Origin: Hydractinia symbiolongicarpus | Taxonomy: Eukaryota; Cnidaria; Hydrozoa; Anthoathecata; Hydractiniidae | DNA length: 64,000 nt | Reading direction: 5' to 3' | NCBI RefSeq assembly: GCF_029227915.1 | Contig: NC_079878.1 | Span: 32,639,501-32,703,500, forward strand | Part shown: piece after piece, positions 27,701 to 40,370 of the stretch | How the letters are laid out: each line of letters opens with the position of its first letter | How positions within the stretch are numbered: position 1 is the stretch's first letter | The notes under the pieces: generated by a model | What the model saw: only the letters and a program-made list of their open reading frames with translations | The model's database searches: none | Told to the model about the DNA's origin: nothing | Made by a program: the position numbers and the translations under genes

Positions 27701-29710
27701 TAAATCGCCGGCAAACGAAAACCCGCCATTTTCCGTAAACCCTGGACTCGGCCCGTATAGTCAAAAGTATACAAAGAAAATACCCAGGGAGTAAACTCAT
27801 TTTCCGAACGATTTTTTAAATTATTTTTTCACAACTACAACGCATGAGACTTGTAGTTTTTAAAAATGTTTTCATTTTTGATGAGACGCTGAATAAAAGA
27901 AGTTTAATCGCCGGCAAACGAAAACCCGCCATTTCCCGTAAATCCCGGACTCGGCCCGTATAGTCAAAAGTACACAAAGAAAGTACCCAGGGAGTAAACT
28001 CATTTTCGGAACGATTTTTTAAATTATTTTTTCACCACTACAACGCATGAGACTTGTAGTTTTCAAAAATGTTTTCATTTTTGATGAGACGCTGAAAAAA
28101 AGAAGTTAAATCGCCGGCAAACGAAAACCCGCCATTTCCCGTAAACCCCGGACTCGGCCCGTATAGTCAAAAGTATACAAAGAAACTACCCAGGGAGTAA
28201 ACTCATTTTCCGAACGATTTTTTAAATTATTTTTTCACAACTACAACGCATGAGACTTGTAGTTTTTAAAAATGTTTTCATTTTTGATGAGACGCTGAAT
28301 AAAAGAAGTTTAATCGCCGGCAAACGAAAACCCGCCATTTCCCGTAAACCCCGGGCTCGGCCCGTATAGTCAAAAGTATACAAAGAAAGTACCCAGGGAG
28401 TAAACTCATTTTCCGAACGATTTTTTAAATTATTTTTTCACAACTACAACGCATGAGACTTGTAGTTTTTAAAAATGTTTTCATTTTTGATGAGACGCTG
28501 AATAAAAGAAGTTTAATCGCCGGCAAACAAAAACCTGCGATTTCCCGTAAATCCCGGACTCGCCCGTATAGTAAAGAAAGTACCCGGGATGTAAACTCAT
28601 TTCCCGAACGATTTTTTAAATTATTTTTTCACCACTAAAACGCATGAGACTTGTAGTTTTTAAAAATGTTTTCATTTTTGATGAGACGCTGAATAAAAGA
28701 AGTTTAAACGCCGGCAAACGAAAACCTGCGATTTCCCGTAAATCCGGGACTCGGCCCGTATAGTCAAAAGTATACAAAGAAAGTACCCAGGGTGTAAACT
28801 CATTTCCCGAACGATTTTTTAAATTATTATTTCACCACTAAAGCCCATGAGACTTGTAGTTTTTAAAAATGTTTTCATTTTTGATGAGACGCTGAATAAA
28901 AGAAGTTTAAACGCCGGCAAACGAAAACCCGCGACTTCCCGTAAATCCCGGACTCGGCCCGTATAGTCAAAAGTATACAAAGAAAGTACCCAGGCAGTAA
29001 ACTCATTTCCCGAACGATTTTTAAAAATATTTTTTCACCAATAAAACGCATGAGACTTGTAGTTTTCAAAAATGTTTTCATTTTTGATGAGACGCTGAAT
29101 AAAAAAAGTTTAATCGCCGGCAAACGAAAACCTGCGATTTCCTGTAAATCCCGGACTCGGCCCGTATAGTAAAGAAAGTACCCGGGATGTAAACTCATTT
29201 CCCGAACGATTTTTTAAATTATTATTTCACCACTAAAACCCATGATATTTATAGTTTTTAAAAATGTTTTCATTTTTGATGAGACGCTGAAAAAAAGAAG
29301 TTAAATCGCCGGCAAACGAAAACCCGCCATTTTCCGTAAACCCTGGACTCGGCCCGTATAGTCAAAAGTATACAAAGAAAATACCCAGGGAGTAAACTCA
29401 TTTTCCGAACGATTTTTTAAACTATTTTTTCACAACTACAACGCATGAGACTTGTAGTTTTTAAAAATGTTTTCATTTTTGATGAGACGCTGAATAAAAG
29501 AAGTTTAATCGCCGGCAAACGAAAACCCGCCATTTCCCGTAAATCCCGGACTCGGCCCGTATAGTCAAAAGTACACAAAGAAAGTACCCAGGGAGTAAAC
29601 TCATTTTCGGAACGATTTTTTAAATTATTTTTTCACCACTACAACGCATGAGACTTGTAGTTTTCAAAAATGTTTTCATTTTTGATGAGACGCTGAATAA
29701 AAGAAGTTTA
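24758..29710 (+). repeat. HOR region 3: 5-, 6- and 8-mers (1003, 1206, 1601 bp)
   Basis: The short monomer here carries an extra one-base loss (ACTCGCCCG instead of ACTCGGCCCG). Its marks at 24758, 25761, 26967 and 28568 are 1003, 1206 and 1601 bp apart, that is 5, 6 and 8 monomers. Many units have TCACAACTACAACGCATGAG where other regions have TCACCACTAAAACGC. The 1601-bp unit starting near 26852 is repeated from 28453 and follows the same order of variants, including CATGATATTTATAG, until about 29690. No gene is present. Confidence 0.85.
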
Positions 29711-32700
29711 TTCGCACTCAAACGGAAATCCGCGATTTCCCGTAAATCCCGGACTCGGCCCGTATAGTCCAAAGTATACAAAGAAAGTACCCAGGGAGTA
29801 AACTCATTTCCCGAACGATTTTTTAAATTATTTTTTCACCACTAAAACGCATGAGACTTGTAGTTTTCAAAAATGTTTTCATTTTTGATGAGACGCTTAA
29901 TGAAAGAGGTTTAATCGCCGGCAAACGAAATCCCGCGATTTCCCGTAAATCCCGGGCTTGGCCCGTATAGTCGAATGTATACAAAGAAAGTACCCAGGGA
30001 GTAAACTCATTTCCCGAACGATTTTTTAATTTTTTTTTTTCACCACTAAAACGCATGAGACTTGTAGTTTTCAAAAAGGTTTTCTTTTTTGATGAGACGG
30101 TTAATGAAAGAAGTTTAATCGCCGGCAAACGAAAACCCGCGATTTCCCGTAAATCCCGTAAATCCCGTTCTTGGCCCGTATAGTCGAATGTATACAAAGA
30201 AAGTACCCTGTGAGTAAACTCATTTCCCGAACGATTTTTTAAATTATTTATTCACCACTATAACGCAGGAGACTTGTAGTTTTCAGAAATGTTTTCATTT
30301 TTGATGAGACGCCTAATGAAAGGGGTTTAATCGCCACCAAACGAAAACCCGCGATTTCCCGTAAATCCTGGACTCGGCCCGTATAGTCCAAAGTATACAA
30401 AGAAAGTACCCAGGGAGTAAACTCATTTCCCGAACGATTTTTTAAAATATTTTTTCACCACTAAAACGCATGAGACTTGTTGTTTTCAAAAATGTTTTCA
30501 TTTTTGATGAGACGCTGAATAAAAGAAGTTTAATCGCCGGCAAACAAAAACCTGCGATTTCCGGTAAATCCCGGACTCGGCCCGTATAGTAAAGAAAGTA
30601 CCCAGGGATTAAACTCTTTTCCCGCACGATTTTTTAAATTATTATTTCACCACTAAAACCCATGAGACTTATAGTTTTTAAAAATGTTTTCATTTTTGAT
30701 GAGACGCTGAATAAAAGAAGTTTAATCGCCGGCAAACGAAAACCCGCCATTTCCCGTAAATCCCGGACTCGGCCCGTATAGTCAAAAGTATACAAAGAAA
30801 GTACCCAGGGAGTAAACTCATTTTCGGAACGATTTTTTAAATTATTTTTTCACCACTACAACGCATGAGACTTGTAGTTTTCAAAAATGTTTTCATTTTT
30901 GATGAGACGCTGAATAAAAGAAGTTTATTCGCACTCAAACGGAAATCCGCGATTTCCCGTAAATCCCGGACTCGGCCCGTATAGTCCAAAGTATACAAAG
31001 AAAGTACCCAGGGAGTAAACTCATTTCCCGAACGATTTTTTAAATTATTTTTTCACCACTAAAACGCATGAGACTTGTAGTTTTCAAAAATGTTTTCATT
31101 TTTGATGAGACGCTTAATGAAAGAGGTTTAATCGCCGGCAAACGAAATCCCGCGATTTCCCGTAAATCCCGGGCTTGGCCCGTATAGTCGAATGTATACA
31201 AAGAAAGTACCCAGGGAGTAAACTCATTTCCCGAACGATTTTTTAATTTTTTTTTTTCACCACTAAAACGCATGAGACTTGTAGTTTTCAAAAAGGTTTT
31301 CTTTTTTGATGAGACGGTTAATGAAAGAAGTTTAATCGCCGGCAAACGAAAACCCGCGATTTCCCGTAAATCCCGTAAATCCCGTTCTTGGCCCGTATAG
31401 TCGAATGTATACAAAGAAAGTACCCTGTGAGTAAACTCATTTCCCGAACGATTTTTTAAATTATTTTTTCACCACTATAACGCAGGAGACTTGTAGTTTT
31501 CAGAAATGTTTTCATTTTTGATGAGACGCCTAATGAAAGGGGTTTAATCGCCACCAAACGAAAACCCGCGATTTCCCGTAAATCCTGGACTCGGCCCGTA
31601 TAGTCCAAAGTATACAAAGAAAGTACCCAGGGAGTAAACTCATTTCCCGAACGATTTTTTAAAATATTTTTTCACCACTAAAACGCATGAGACTTGTTGT
31701 TTTCAAAAATGTTTTCATTTTTGATGAGACGCTGAATAAAAGAAGTTTAATCGCCGGCAAACAAAAACCTGCGATTTCCGGTAAATCCCGGACTCGGCCC
31801 GTATAGTAAAGAAAGTACCCAGGGATTAAACTCTTTTCCCGCACGATTTTTTAAATTATTATTTCACCACTAAAACGCATGAGACTTGTAGTTTTCAAAA
31901 ATGTTTTCATTTTTGATGAGACGCTTAATGAAAGAGGTTTAATCGCCGGCAAACGAAATCCCGCGATTTCCCGTAAATCCCGGGCTTGGCCCGTATAGTC
32001 GAATGTATACAAAGAAAGTACCCAGGGAGTAAACTCATTTCCCGAACGATTTTTTAATTTTTTTTTTTCACCACTAAAACGCATGAGACTTGTAGTTTTC
32101 AAAAAGGTTTTCTTTTTTGATGAGACGGTTAATGAAAGAAGTTTAATCGCCGGCAAACGAAAACCCGCGATTTCCCGTAAATCCCGTAAATCCCGTTCTT
32201 GGCCCGTATAGTCGAATGTATACAAAGAAAGTACCCTGTGAGTAAACTCATTTCCCGAACGATTTTTTAAATTATTTTTTCACCACTATAACGCAGGAGA
32301 CTTGTAGTTTTCAGAAATGTTTTCATTTTTGATGAGACGCCTAATGAAAGGGGTTTAATCGCCACCAAACGAAAACCCGCGATTTCCCGTAAATCCTGGA
32401 CTCGGCCCGTATAGTCCAAAGTATACAAAGAAAGTACCCAGGGAGTAAACTCATTTCCCGAACGATTTTTTAAAATATTTTTTCACCACTAAAACGCATG
32501 AGACTTGTTGTTTTCAAAAATGTTTTCATTTTTGATGAGACGCTGAATAAAAGAAGTTTAATCGCCGGCAAACAAAAACCTGCGATTTCCGGTAAATCCC
32601 GGACTCGGCCCGTATAGTAAAGAAAGTACCCAGGGATTAAACTCTTTTCCCGCACGATTTTTTAAATTATTATTTCACCACTAAAACCCATGAGACTTAT

Positions 32701-35700
32701 AGTTTTTAAAAATGTTTTCATTTTTGATGAGACGCTGAATAAAAGAAGTTTAATCGCCGGCAAACGAAAACCCGCCATTTCCCGTAAATCCCGGACTCGG
32801 CCCGTATAGTCAAAAGTATACAAAGAAAGTACCCAGGGAGTAAACTCATTTTCGGAACGATTTTTTAAATTATTTTTTCACCACTACAACGCATGAGACT
32901 TGTAGTTTTCAAAAATGTTTTCATTTTTGATGAGACGCTGAATAAAAGAAGTTTATTCGCACTCAAACGGAAATCCGCGATTTCCCGTAAATCCCGGACT
33001 CGGCCCGTATAGTCCAAAGTATACAAAGAAAGTACCCAGGGAGTAAACTCATTTCCCGAACGATTTTTTAAATTATTTTTTCACCACTAAAACGCATGAG
33101 ACTTGTAGTTTTCAAAAATGTTTTCATTTTTGATGAGACGCTTAATGAAAGAGGTTTAATCGCCGGCAAACGAAATCCCGCGATTTCCCGTAAATCCCGG
33201 GCTTGGCCCGTATAGTCGAATGTATACAAAGAAAGTACCCAGGGAGTAAACTCATTTCCCGAACGATTTTTTAATTTTTTTTTTTCACCACTAAAACGCA
33301 TGAGACTTGTAGTTTTCAAAAAGGTTTTCTTTTTTGATGAGACGGTTAATGAAAGAAGTTTAATCGCCGGCAAACGAAAACCCGCGATTTCCCGTAAATC
33401 CCGTAAATCCCGTTCTTGGCCCGTATAGTCGAATGTATACAAAGAAAGTACCCTGTGAGTAAACTCATTTCCCGAACGATTTTTTAAATTATTTTTTCAC
33501 CACTATAACGCAGGAGACTTGTAGTTTTCAGAAATGTTTTCATTTTTGATGAGACGCCTAATGAAAGGGGTTTAATCGCCACCAAACGAAAACCCGCGAT
33601 TTCCCGTAAATCCTGGACTCGGCCCGTATAGTCCAAAGTATACAAAGAAAGTACCCAGGGAGTAAACTCATTTCCCGAACGATTTTTTAAAATATTTTTT
33701 CACCACTAAAACGCATGAGACTTGTTGTTTTCAAAAATGTTTTCATTTTTGATGAGACGCTGAATAAAAGAAGTTTAATCGCCGGCAAACAAAAACCTGC
33801 GATTTCCGGTAAATCCCGGACTCGGCCCGTATAGTAAAGAAAGTACCCAGGGATTAAACTCTTTTCCCGCACGATTTTTTAAATTATTATTTCACCACTA
33901 AAACCCATGAGACTTATAGTTTTTAAAAATGTTTTCATTTTTGATGAGACGCTGAAAAAAAGAAGTTAAATCTCCGGCAAACGAAAACCCGCCATTTCCC
34001 GTAAACCCCGGACTCGGCCCGTATAGTCAAAAGGATACAAAGAAAGTACCCAGGGAGTAAACTCATTTTCCAAACGATTTTTTAAATTATTTTTTCACCA
34101 CTACAACGCATGAGACTTGTAGTTTTCAAAAATGTTTTCATTTTTGATGAGACGCTGAATAAAAGAAGTTTATTCGCACTCAAACGGAAATCCGCGATTT
34201 CCCGTAAATCCCGGACTCGGCCCGTATAGTCCAAAGTATACAAAGAAAGTACCCAGGGAGTAAACTCATTTCCCGAACGATTTTTTAAATTATTTTTTCA
34301 CCACTAAAACGCATGAGACTTGTAGTTTTCAAAAATGTTTTCATTTTTGATGAGACGCTGAATGAAAGAAGTTTAATCGCCGGCAAACGAAAACCTGCGA
34401 TTTCCCGTAAATCCCGTAAATCCCGTTCTTGGCCCGTATAGTCGAATGTATACAAAGAAAGTACCCTGTGAGTAAACTCATTTCCCGAACGATTTTTTAA
34501 TTTTTTTTTTTCACCACTAAAACGCATGAGACTTGTAGTTTTCAAAAAGGTTTTCTTTTTTGATGAGACGGTTAATGAAAGAAGTTTAATCGCCGGCAAA
34601 CGAAAACCCGCGATTTCCCGTAAATCCCGTAAATCCCGTTCTTGGCCCGTATAGTCGAATGTATACAAAGAAAGTACCCTGTGAGTAAACTCATTTCCCG
34701 AACGATTTTTTAAATTATTTTTTCACCACTATAACGCAGGAGACTTGTAGTTTTCAGAAATGTTTTCATTTTTGATGAGACGCCTAATGAAAGGGGTTTA
34801 ATCGCCACCAAACGAAAACCCGCGATTTCCCGTAAATCCTGGACTCGGCCCGTATAGTCCAAAGTATACAAAGAAAGTACCCAGGGAGTAAACTCATTTC
34901 CCGAACGATTTTTTAAAATATTTTTTCACCACTAAAACGCATGAGACTTGTTGTTTTCAAAAATGTTTTCATTTTTGATGAGACGCTGAATAAAAGAAGT
35001 TTAATCGCCGGCAAACAAAAACCTGCGATTTCCGGTAAATCCCGGACTCGGCCCGTATAGTAAAGAAAGTACCCAGGGATTAAACTCTTTTCCCGCACGA
35101 TTTTTTAAATTATTATTTCACCACTAAAACCCATGAGACTTATAGTTTTTAAAAATGTTTTCATTTTTGATGAGACGCTGAAAAAAAGAAGTTAAATCTC
35201 CGGCAAACGAAAACCCGCCATTTCCCGTAAACCCCGGACTCGGCCCGTATAGTCAAAAGGATACAAAGAAAGTACCCAGGGAGTAAACTCATTTTCCAAA
35301 CGATTTTTTAAATTATTTTTTCACCACTACAACGCATGAGACTTGTAGTTTTCAAAAATGTTTTCATTTTTGATGAGACGCTGAATAAAAGAAGTTTATT
35401 CGCACTCAAACGGAAATCCGCGATTTCCCGTAAATCCCGGACTCGGCCCGTATAGTCCAAAGTATACAAAGAAAGTACCCAGGGAGTAAACTCATTTCCC
35501 GAACGATTTTTTAAATTATTTTTTCACCACTAAAACGCATGAGACTTGTAGTTTTCAAAAATGTTTTCATTTTTGATGAGACGCTTAATGAAAGAGGTTT
35601 AATCGCCGGCAAACGAAATCCCGCGATTTCCCGTAAATCCCGGGCTTGGCCCGTATAGTCGAATGTATACAAAGAAAGTACCCAGGGAGTAAACTCATTT

Positions 35701-36808
35701 CCCGAACGATTTTTTAATTTTTTTTTTCACCACTAAAACGCATGAGACTTGTAGTTTTCAAAAAGGTTTTCTTTTTTGATGAGACGGTTAATGAAAGAAG
35801 TTTAATCGCCGGCAAACGAAAACCCGCGATTTCCCGTAAATCCCGTTCTTGGCCCGTATAGTCGAATGTATACAAAGAAAGTACCCTGTGAGTAAACTCA
35901 TTTCCCGAACGATTTTTTAAATTATTTTTTCACCACTATAACGCATGAGACTTGTAGTTTTCAGAAATGTTTTCATTTTTGATGAGACGCCTAATGAAAG
36001 GGGTTTAATCGCCACCAAACGAAAACCCGCGATTTCCCGTAAATCCTGGACTCGGCCCGTATAGTCCAAAGTATACAAAGAAAGTACCCAGGGAGTAAAC
36101 TCATTTCCCGAACGATTTTTTAAAATATTTTTTCACCACTAAAACGCATGAGACTTGTTGTTTTCAAAAATGTTTTCATTTTTGATGAGACGCTGAATAA
36201 AAGAAGTTTAATCGCCGGCAAACAAAAACCTGCGATTTCCGGTAAATCCCGGACTCGGCCCGTATAGTAAAGAAAGTACCCAGGGAGTAAACTCTTTTCC
36301 CGCACGATTTTTTAAATTATTATTTCACCACTAAAACCCATGAGACTTATAGTTTTTAAAAATGTTTTCATTTTTGATGAGACGCTGAAAAAAAGAAGTT
36401 AAATCTCCGGCAAACGAAAACCCGCCATTTCCCGTAAATCCCGGACTCGGCCCGTATAGTTAAAAGTATACAAAGAAACTACCCAGGGAGTAAACTCATT
36501 TTCCGAACGATTTTTTAAATTATTTTTTCACCACTACAACGCATAAGACTTGTAGTTTTTAAAAATGTTTTCATTTTTGATGAGACGCTGAATAAAAGAA
36601 GTTTAATCGCCGGCAAACGAAAACCCGCCATTTCCCGTAAACCCCGGACTCGGCCCGTATAGTCAAAAGGATACAAAGAAAGTACCCAGGGAGTAAACTC
36701 ATTTTCCAAACGATTTTTTAAATTATTTTTTCACCACTACAACGCATGAGACTTGTAGTTTTCAAAAATGTTTTCATTTTTGATGAGACGCTGAATAAAA
36801 GAAAATTA
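29711..36808 (+). repeat. HOR region 4: 6-mer of 1217 bp with 4-mer derivative
   Basis: A strongly marked monomer with TTCGCACTCAAACGG (instead of ATCGCCGGCAAACG) lies at 29711, 30928, 32956, 34173, 35399 and 36809. Spacings are 1217, 2028, 1217, 1226 and 1410 bp. The 2028-bp interval is a 1217-bp 6-mer plus an 811-bp 4-mer that lacks two monomers including the marker (second copy near 31851). The 1226-bp unit has an additional 9-bp CCCGTAAAT duplication. Unit length is 6x203, minus 11 for a short monomer, plus 9 for the duplication, plus one T in a T-run. No gene is present. Confidence 0.87.
30146..30163 (+). repeat. 9-bp internal duplication (CCCGTAAAT x2)
   Basis: A nine-base direct duplication inside one monomer, followed by CCCGTTCTTGG. 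It recurs in the matching monomer of each later 1217/811-bp unit (near 31363, 32174 and 33391) and appears in two monomers of the unit near 34400 and 34620. Near 35830 the CCCGTTCTTGG substitution is present without the duplication, which gives an apparent intermediate state. Confidence 0.88.
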
Positions 36809-37998
36809 TTCGCACTCAAACGAAAATCCGCGATTTCCCGTAAATCCCGGACTCGACCCGTATAGTCCAAAGTATACAAAGAAAGTACCCAGGGAGTAAA
36901 CTCATTTCCCGAACGATTTTTTAAATTATTTTTTCACCACTAAAACGCATGAGACTTTTAGTTTTCAAAAATGTTTTCATTTTTGATAAGACGCTTAATG
37001 AAAGAGGTTTAATCGCCGGCAAACGAAAACCCGCCATTTCCCGTAAACCCCGGACTCGGCCCGTATAGTCAAAAGTAAACAAAGAAAGTACCCAGGGAGT
37101 AAACATATTTTCCGGACGATTTTTTAAATTATTTTTTCACCACTACAACGCATGAGACTTGTAGTTTTCAAAAATGTTTTCATTTTTGATGAGACGCTGA
37201 ATAAAAGAAGTTTATTCGCACTCAAACGAAAATCCGCAATTTCCCGTATATCCCGGACTCGACCCGTATAGTCCAAAGTATACAAAGAAAGTACCCAGGG
37301 AGTAAACTCATTTCCCGAACGATTTTTTAAATTATTTTTTCACCACTAAAACGCATGAGACTTGTAGTTTTAAAAAATGTTTTCATTTTTGATGAGACGC
37401 TTAATAAAAGAGGTTTAATCGCCGGCAAACGAAATCCCGCGATTTCCCGTAAATCCCGGGCTTGGCCCGTATAGTCGAATGTATACAAAGAAAGTACCCA
37501 GGGAGTAAACTCATTTCCCGAACGATTTTTAATTTCTTTTTTTCACCACTAAAACGCATGAGACTTTTAGTTTTTAAATATGTTTTCATTTTTGATGAGA
37601 CGCAGAATAAAAGAAGTTTAATCGCCGGCAAACGAAAACCCGCGATTTCCCGTAAATCCCGGGCTTGGCCCGTATAGTCGAATGTATACAAAGAAAGTAA
37701 CCTGTGAGTAAACTCATTCCCCGAACGATTTTTTAAATTATTTTTTCACCACTAAAACGCATGAGACTTGTAGTTTTCAGAAATGTTTTCATTTTTGATG
37801 AGACGCTTAATGAAAGTGGTTTAATCGCCAGCAAACGAAAACCCGCGATTTTCCGTAAATCCCGGGCTTGGCCCGTATAGTCGAATGTATACAAAGAAAG
37901 TACTCTGTGAGTAAACTCATTTCCAAAACGATTTTTTAAATTATCTTTTCACCACTAAAACGCATGAGATTTGTAGTTTTCAAAAATGTTTTCATTTT
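36809..37998 (+). repeat. Irregular satellite monomers
   Basis: About six monomers of mixed type without a clear higher-order period. The TTCGCACTC marker appears at 36809 and 37215, two monomers apart. Several private changes occur, such as GAAAATTATTCGC and AAAGTAAACAAAG. The short frames here are repeat by-products. I see nothing else. Confidence 0.75.
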
Positions 37999-40024
37999 TG
38001 ATGAGACGCTGAATAAAAGAAGTTTAATCGCCGGCAAACGAAAACCGCCATTTCCCGCAAACCCCGGACTCGGCTCGTATAGTAAAAAGTATACAAAGAA
38101 AGTACCCAGGGAGTAAACTGATTTTCCGAACGATTTTTTAAATTATTTTTTCACCACTACAACGCATGAGACTTGTAGTTTTTAAAAATGCTTTCATTTT
38201 TGATGAGACGCTGAATAAAAGAAGTTTATTCGCACTCAAACAAAAATCCGCGATTTCCCGTAAATCCCGGACTCGGCCCGTATAGTCCAAAGTATACAAA
38301 GAAAGTACCCAGGGAGTAAACTCATTTCCCGAACGATTTTTTAAATTATTTTTTCACCACTAAAACGCATGAGACTTGTAGTTTTCAAAAATGTTTTCAT
38401 TTTTGATGAGACGCTTAATCAAAGAGGTTTAATCGCCGGCAAACGAAATCCCGCGATTTCCCGTAAATCCCGGGCTTGGCCCGTATAGTCGAATGTATAC
38501 AAAGAAAGTACCCAGGGAGTAAACTAATTTCCCGAACGATTTTTTAATTTTTTTTTTACCACTAAAACGCATGAGACTTGTAGTTTTCAAAAATATTTTC
38601 ATTTTTGATGAGACGCTGTATAAAAGAAGTTTAATCGCCGGCAAACGAAAACCCGCGATTTCCCGTAAATCCCGGGCTTGGCCCGTATATTCGAATGTAT
38701 ACAAAGAAAGTACCCTGTGAGTAAACTCATTTCCCGAACGATTTTTTAAATTATTTTTTCACCACTAAAACGCATGAGACTTGTAGTTTTCAGAAATGTT
38801 TTCATTTTTGATGAGACGCTTAATGAAAGTGGTTTAATCGCCAGCAAACTAAAACCCGCGATTTCCCGTAAATCCCGGGCTTGGCCCGTATAGTCGAATG
38901 TATACAAAGAAAGTAACCTGTGAGTAAACTCATTTCCAAAACGATTTTTTAAATTATCTTTTCACCACTAAAACGCATGAGATTTGTAGTTTTCAAAAAT
39001 GTTTTCATTTTTGATGAGACGCTGAATAAAAGAAGTTTAATCGCCGGCAAACGAAAACCGCCATTTCCCGCAAACCCCGGACTCGGCTCGTATAGTAAAA
39101 AGTATACAAAGAAAGTACCCAGGGAGTAAACTGATTTTCCGAACGATTTTTTAAATTATTTTTTCACCACTACAACGCATGAGACTTGTAGTTTTTCAAA
39201 ATGCTTTCATTTTTGATGAGACGCTGAATAAAAGAAGTTTATTCGCACTCAAACAAAAATCCGCGATTTCCCGTAAATCCCGGACTCGGCCCGTATAGTC
39301 CAAAGTATACAAAGAAAGTACCCAGGGAGTAAACTCATTTCCCGAACGATTTTTTAAATTATTTTTTCACCACTAAAACGCATGAGACTTGTAGTTTTCA
39401 AAAATGTTTTCATTTTTGATGAGACGCTTAATCAAAGAGGTTTAATCGCCGGCAAACGAAATCCCGCGATTTCCCGTAAATCCCGGGCTTGGCCCGTATA
39501 GTCGAATGTATACAAAGAAAGTACCCAGGGAGTAAACTAATTTCCCGAACGATTTTTTAATTTTTTTTTTACCACTAAAACGCATGAGACTTGTAGTTTT
39601 CAAAAATATTTTCATTTTTGATGAGACGCTGTATAAAAGAAGTTTAATCGCCGGCAAACGAAAACCCGCGATTTCCCGTAAATCCCGGGCTTGGCCCGTA
39701 TATTCGAATGTATACAAAGAAAGTACCCTGTGAGTAAACTCATTTCCCGAACGATTTTTTAAATTATTTTTTCACCACTAAAACGCATGAGACTTGTAGT
39801 TTTCAGAAATGTTTTCATTTTTGATGAGACGCTTAATGAAAGTGGTTTAATCGCCAGCAAACTAAAACCCGCGATTTCCCGTAAATCCCGGGCTTGGCCC
39901 GTATAGTCGAATGTATACAAAGAAAGTAACCTGTGAGTAAACTCATTTCCAAAACGATTTTTTAAATTATCTTTTCACCACTAAAACGCATGAGACTTGT
40001 AGTTTTCAAAAATGTTTTCATTTT
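37999..40024 (+). repeat. HOR region 5: 5-mer of 1013 bp, two copies
   Basis: Monomer starts at 37999, 39012 and 40025 delimit two tandem copies of 1013 bp (5x203 minus 2). Both contain in the same order a monomer with AAAACCGCCATTTCCCGC, one with TTCGCACTCAAACAAAA, one with CTTAATCAAAGAGG, one with CGCTGTATAAAAG and GTATATTCGAATG, and one with the CTGTGAG form. Differences between copies are few (for example TTTTTAAAAATGC against TTTTTCAAAATGC). The second copy ends about 310 bp before the array inversion. Confidence 0.88.
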
Positions 40025-40318
40025 TGATGAGACGCTGAATAAAAGAAGTTTAATCGCCGGCAAACGAAAACCCGCCATTTCCCGTAAACCCAGGACTCGA
40101 CCCGTATAGTCAAAAGTATACAAAGAAATTACCCAGGGAGTAAACTCATTTCCCGAACGATTTTTTAAATTATTTTTTCACCACTAAAACGCATGAGACT
40201 TGTAGTTTTCAAAAATATTTTCATTTTTGATGAGACGCTTAACGAAAGTGGTTTAATCGCCGGCAAACGAAAACCCGCGATTTCCCGTAAATCCCGGGCT
40301 TGGCCCGTATAGTCGAAT

Positions 40319-40370
40319 GTATACAAAGAAAGTACCCTGATTTTACTCCCTGGGTACTTTCTTTGTATAC
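40319..40370. other. Head-to-head inversion junction of the satellite array
   Basis: Forward monomers end and reverse monomers begin here. A perfect 19-bp inverted repeat is formed by 40319-40337 (GTATACAAAGAAAGTACCC) and 40352-40370, separated by a 14-nt spacer. The left side breaks off after ACCCTG, where a forward unit would continue TGAGTAAACTC. The right side can be extended back to about 40338 as TGA(T)TTTACTCCC against the expected TGAGTTTACTCCC, so the joint lies at 40336-40341 with two or three ambiguous bases. Beyond the 19 bp the arms resemble each other but are not identical (CGAATGTATAC on the left pairs with GTATACTTTTG on the right, and CCCGGGATTTAC differs from CTGGGAATTTC). 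That argues against a simple fold-back artefact. Confidence 0.92.

Larger units (their letters stand above)
1..40337 (+). repeat. Satellite array, forward orientation, 203-bp monomer
   Basis: About 200 head-to-tail copies of one monomer fill this stretch; no gene is present. Taking TGATGAG as the start, successive starts fall at 1, 204, 407 and 599, giving units of 203, 203 and 192 bp. Landmarks in the first monomer are GCCGGC at 32-37, a C-rich block at about 47-80, GTATAC near 92-97, an AT-rich stretch at about 136-154, and the hairpin sequence AAAAATG-TTTT-CATTTTT at 187-204. Monomers differ by substitutions at recurring positions, by an 11-bp deletion (192-bp form), by a 9-bp duplication in some units, and by rare single-base indels. 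No resemblance to a known satellite family could be established from memory. Short reading frames occur on both strands in every monomer, but they are repeat by-products. Confidence 0.97.

Noticed and set aside
29823-34668. Longer 124-127-codon minus-strand frames in HOR region 4
   Set aside because: They exist because the 9-bp duplication and one extra T let two monomers join in one frame. They are repeated with the HOR and are not a gene family.
1-40337. CRISPR array, because of the regular repeats
   Set aside because: The unit is a contiguous 203-bp tandem repeat without unique spacers, and there are no cas genes.
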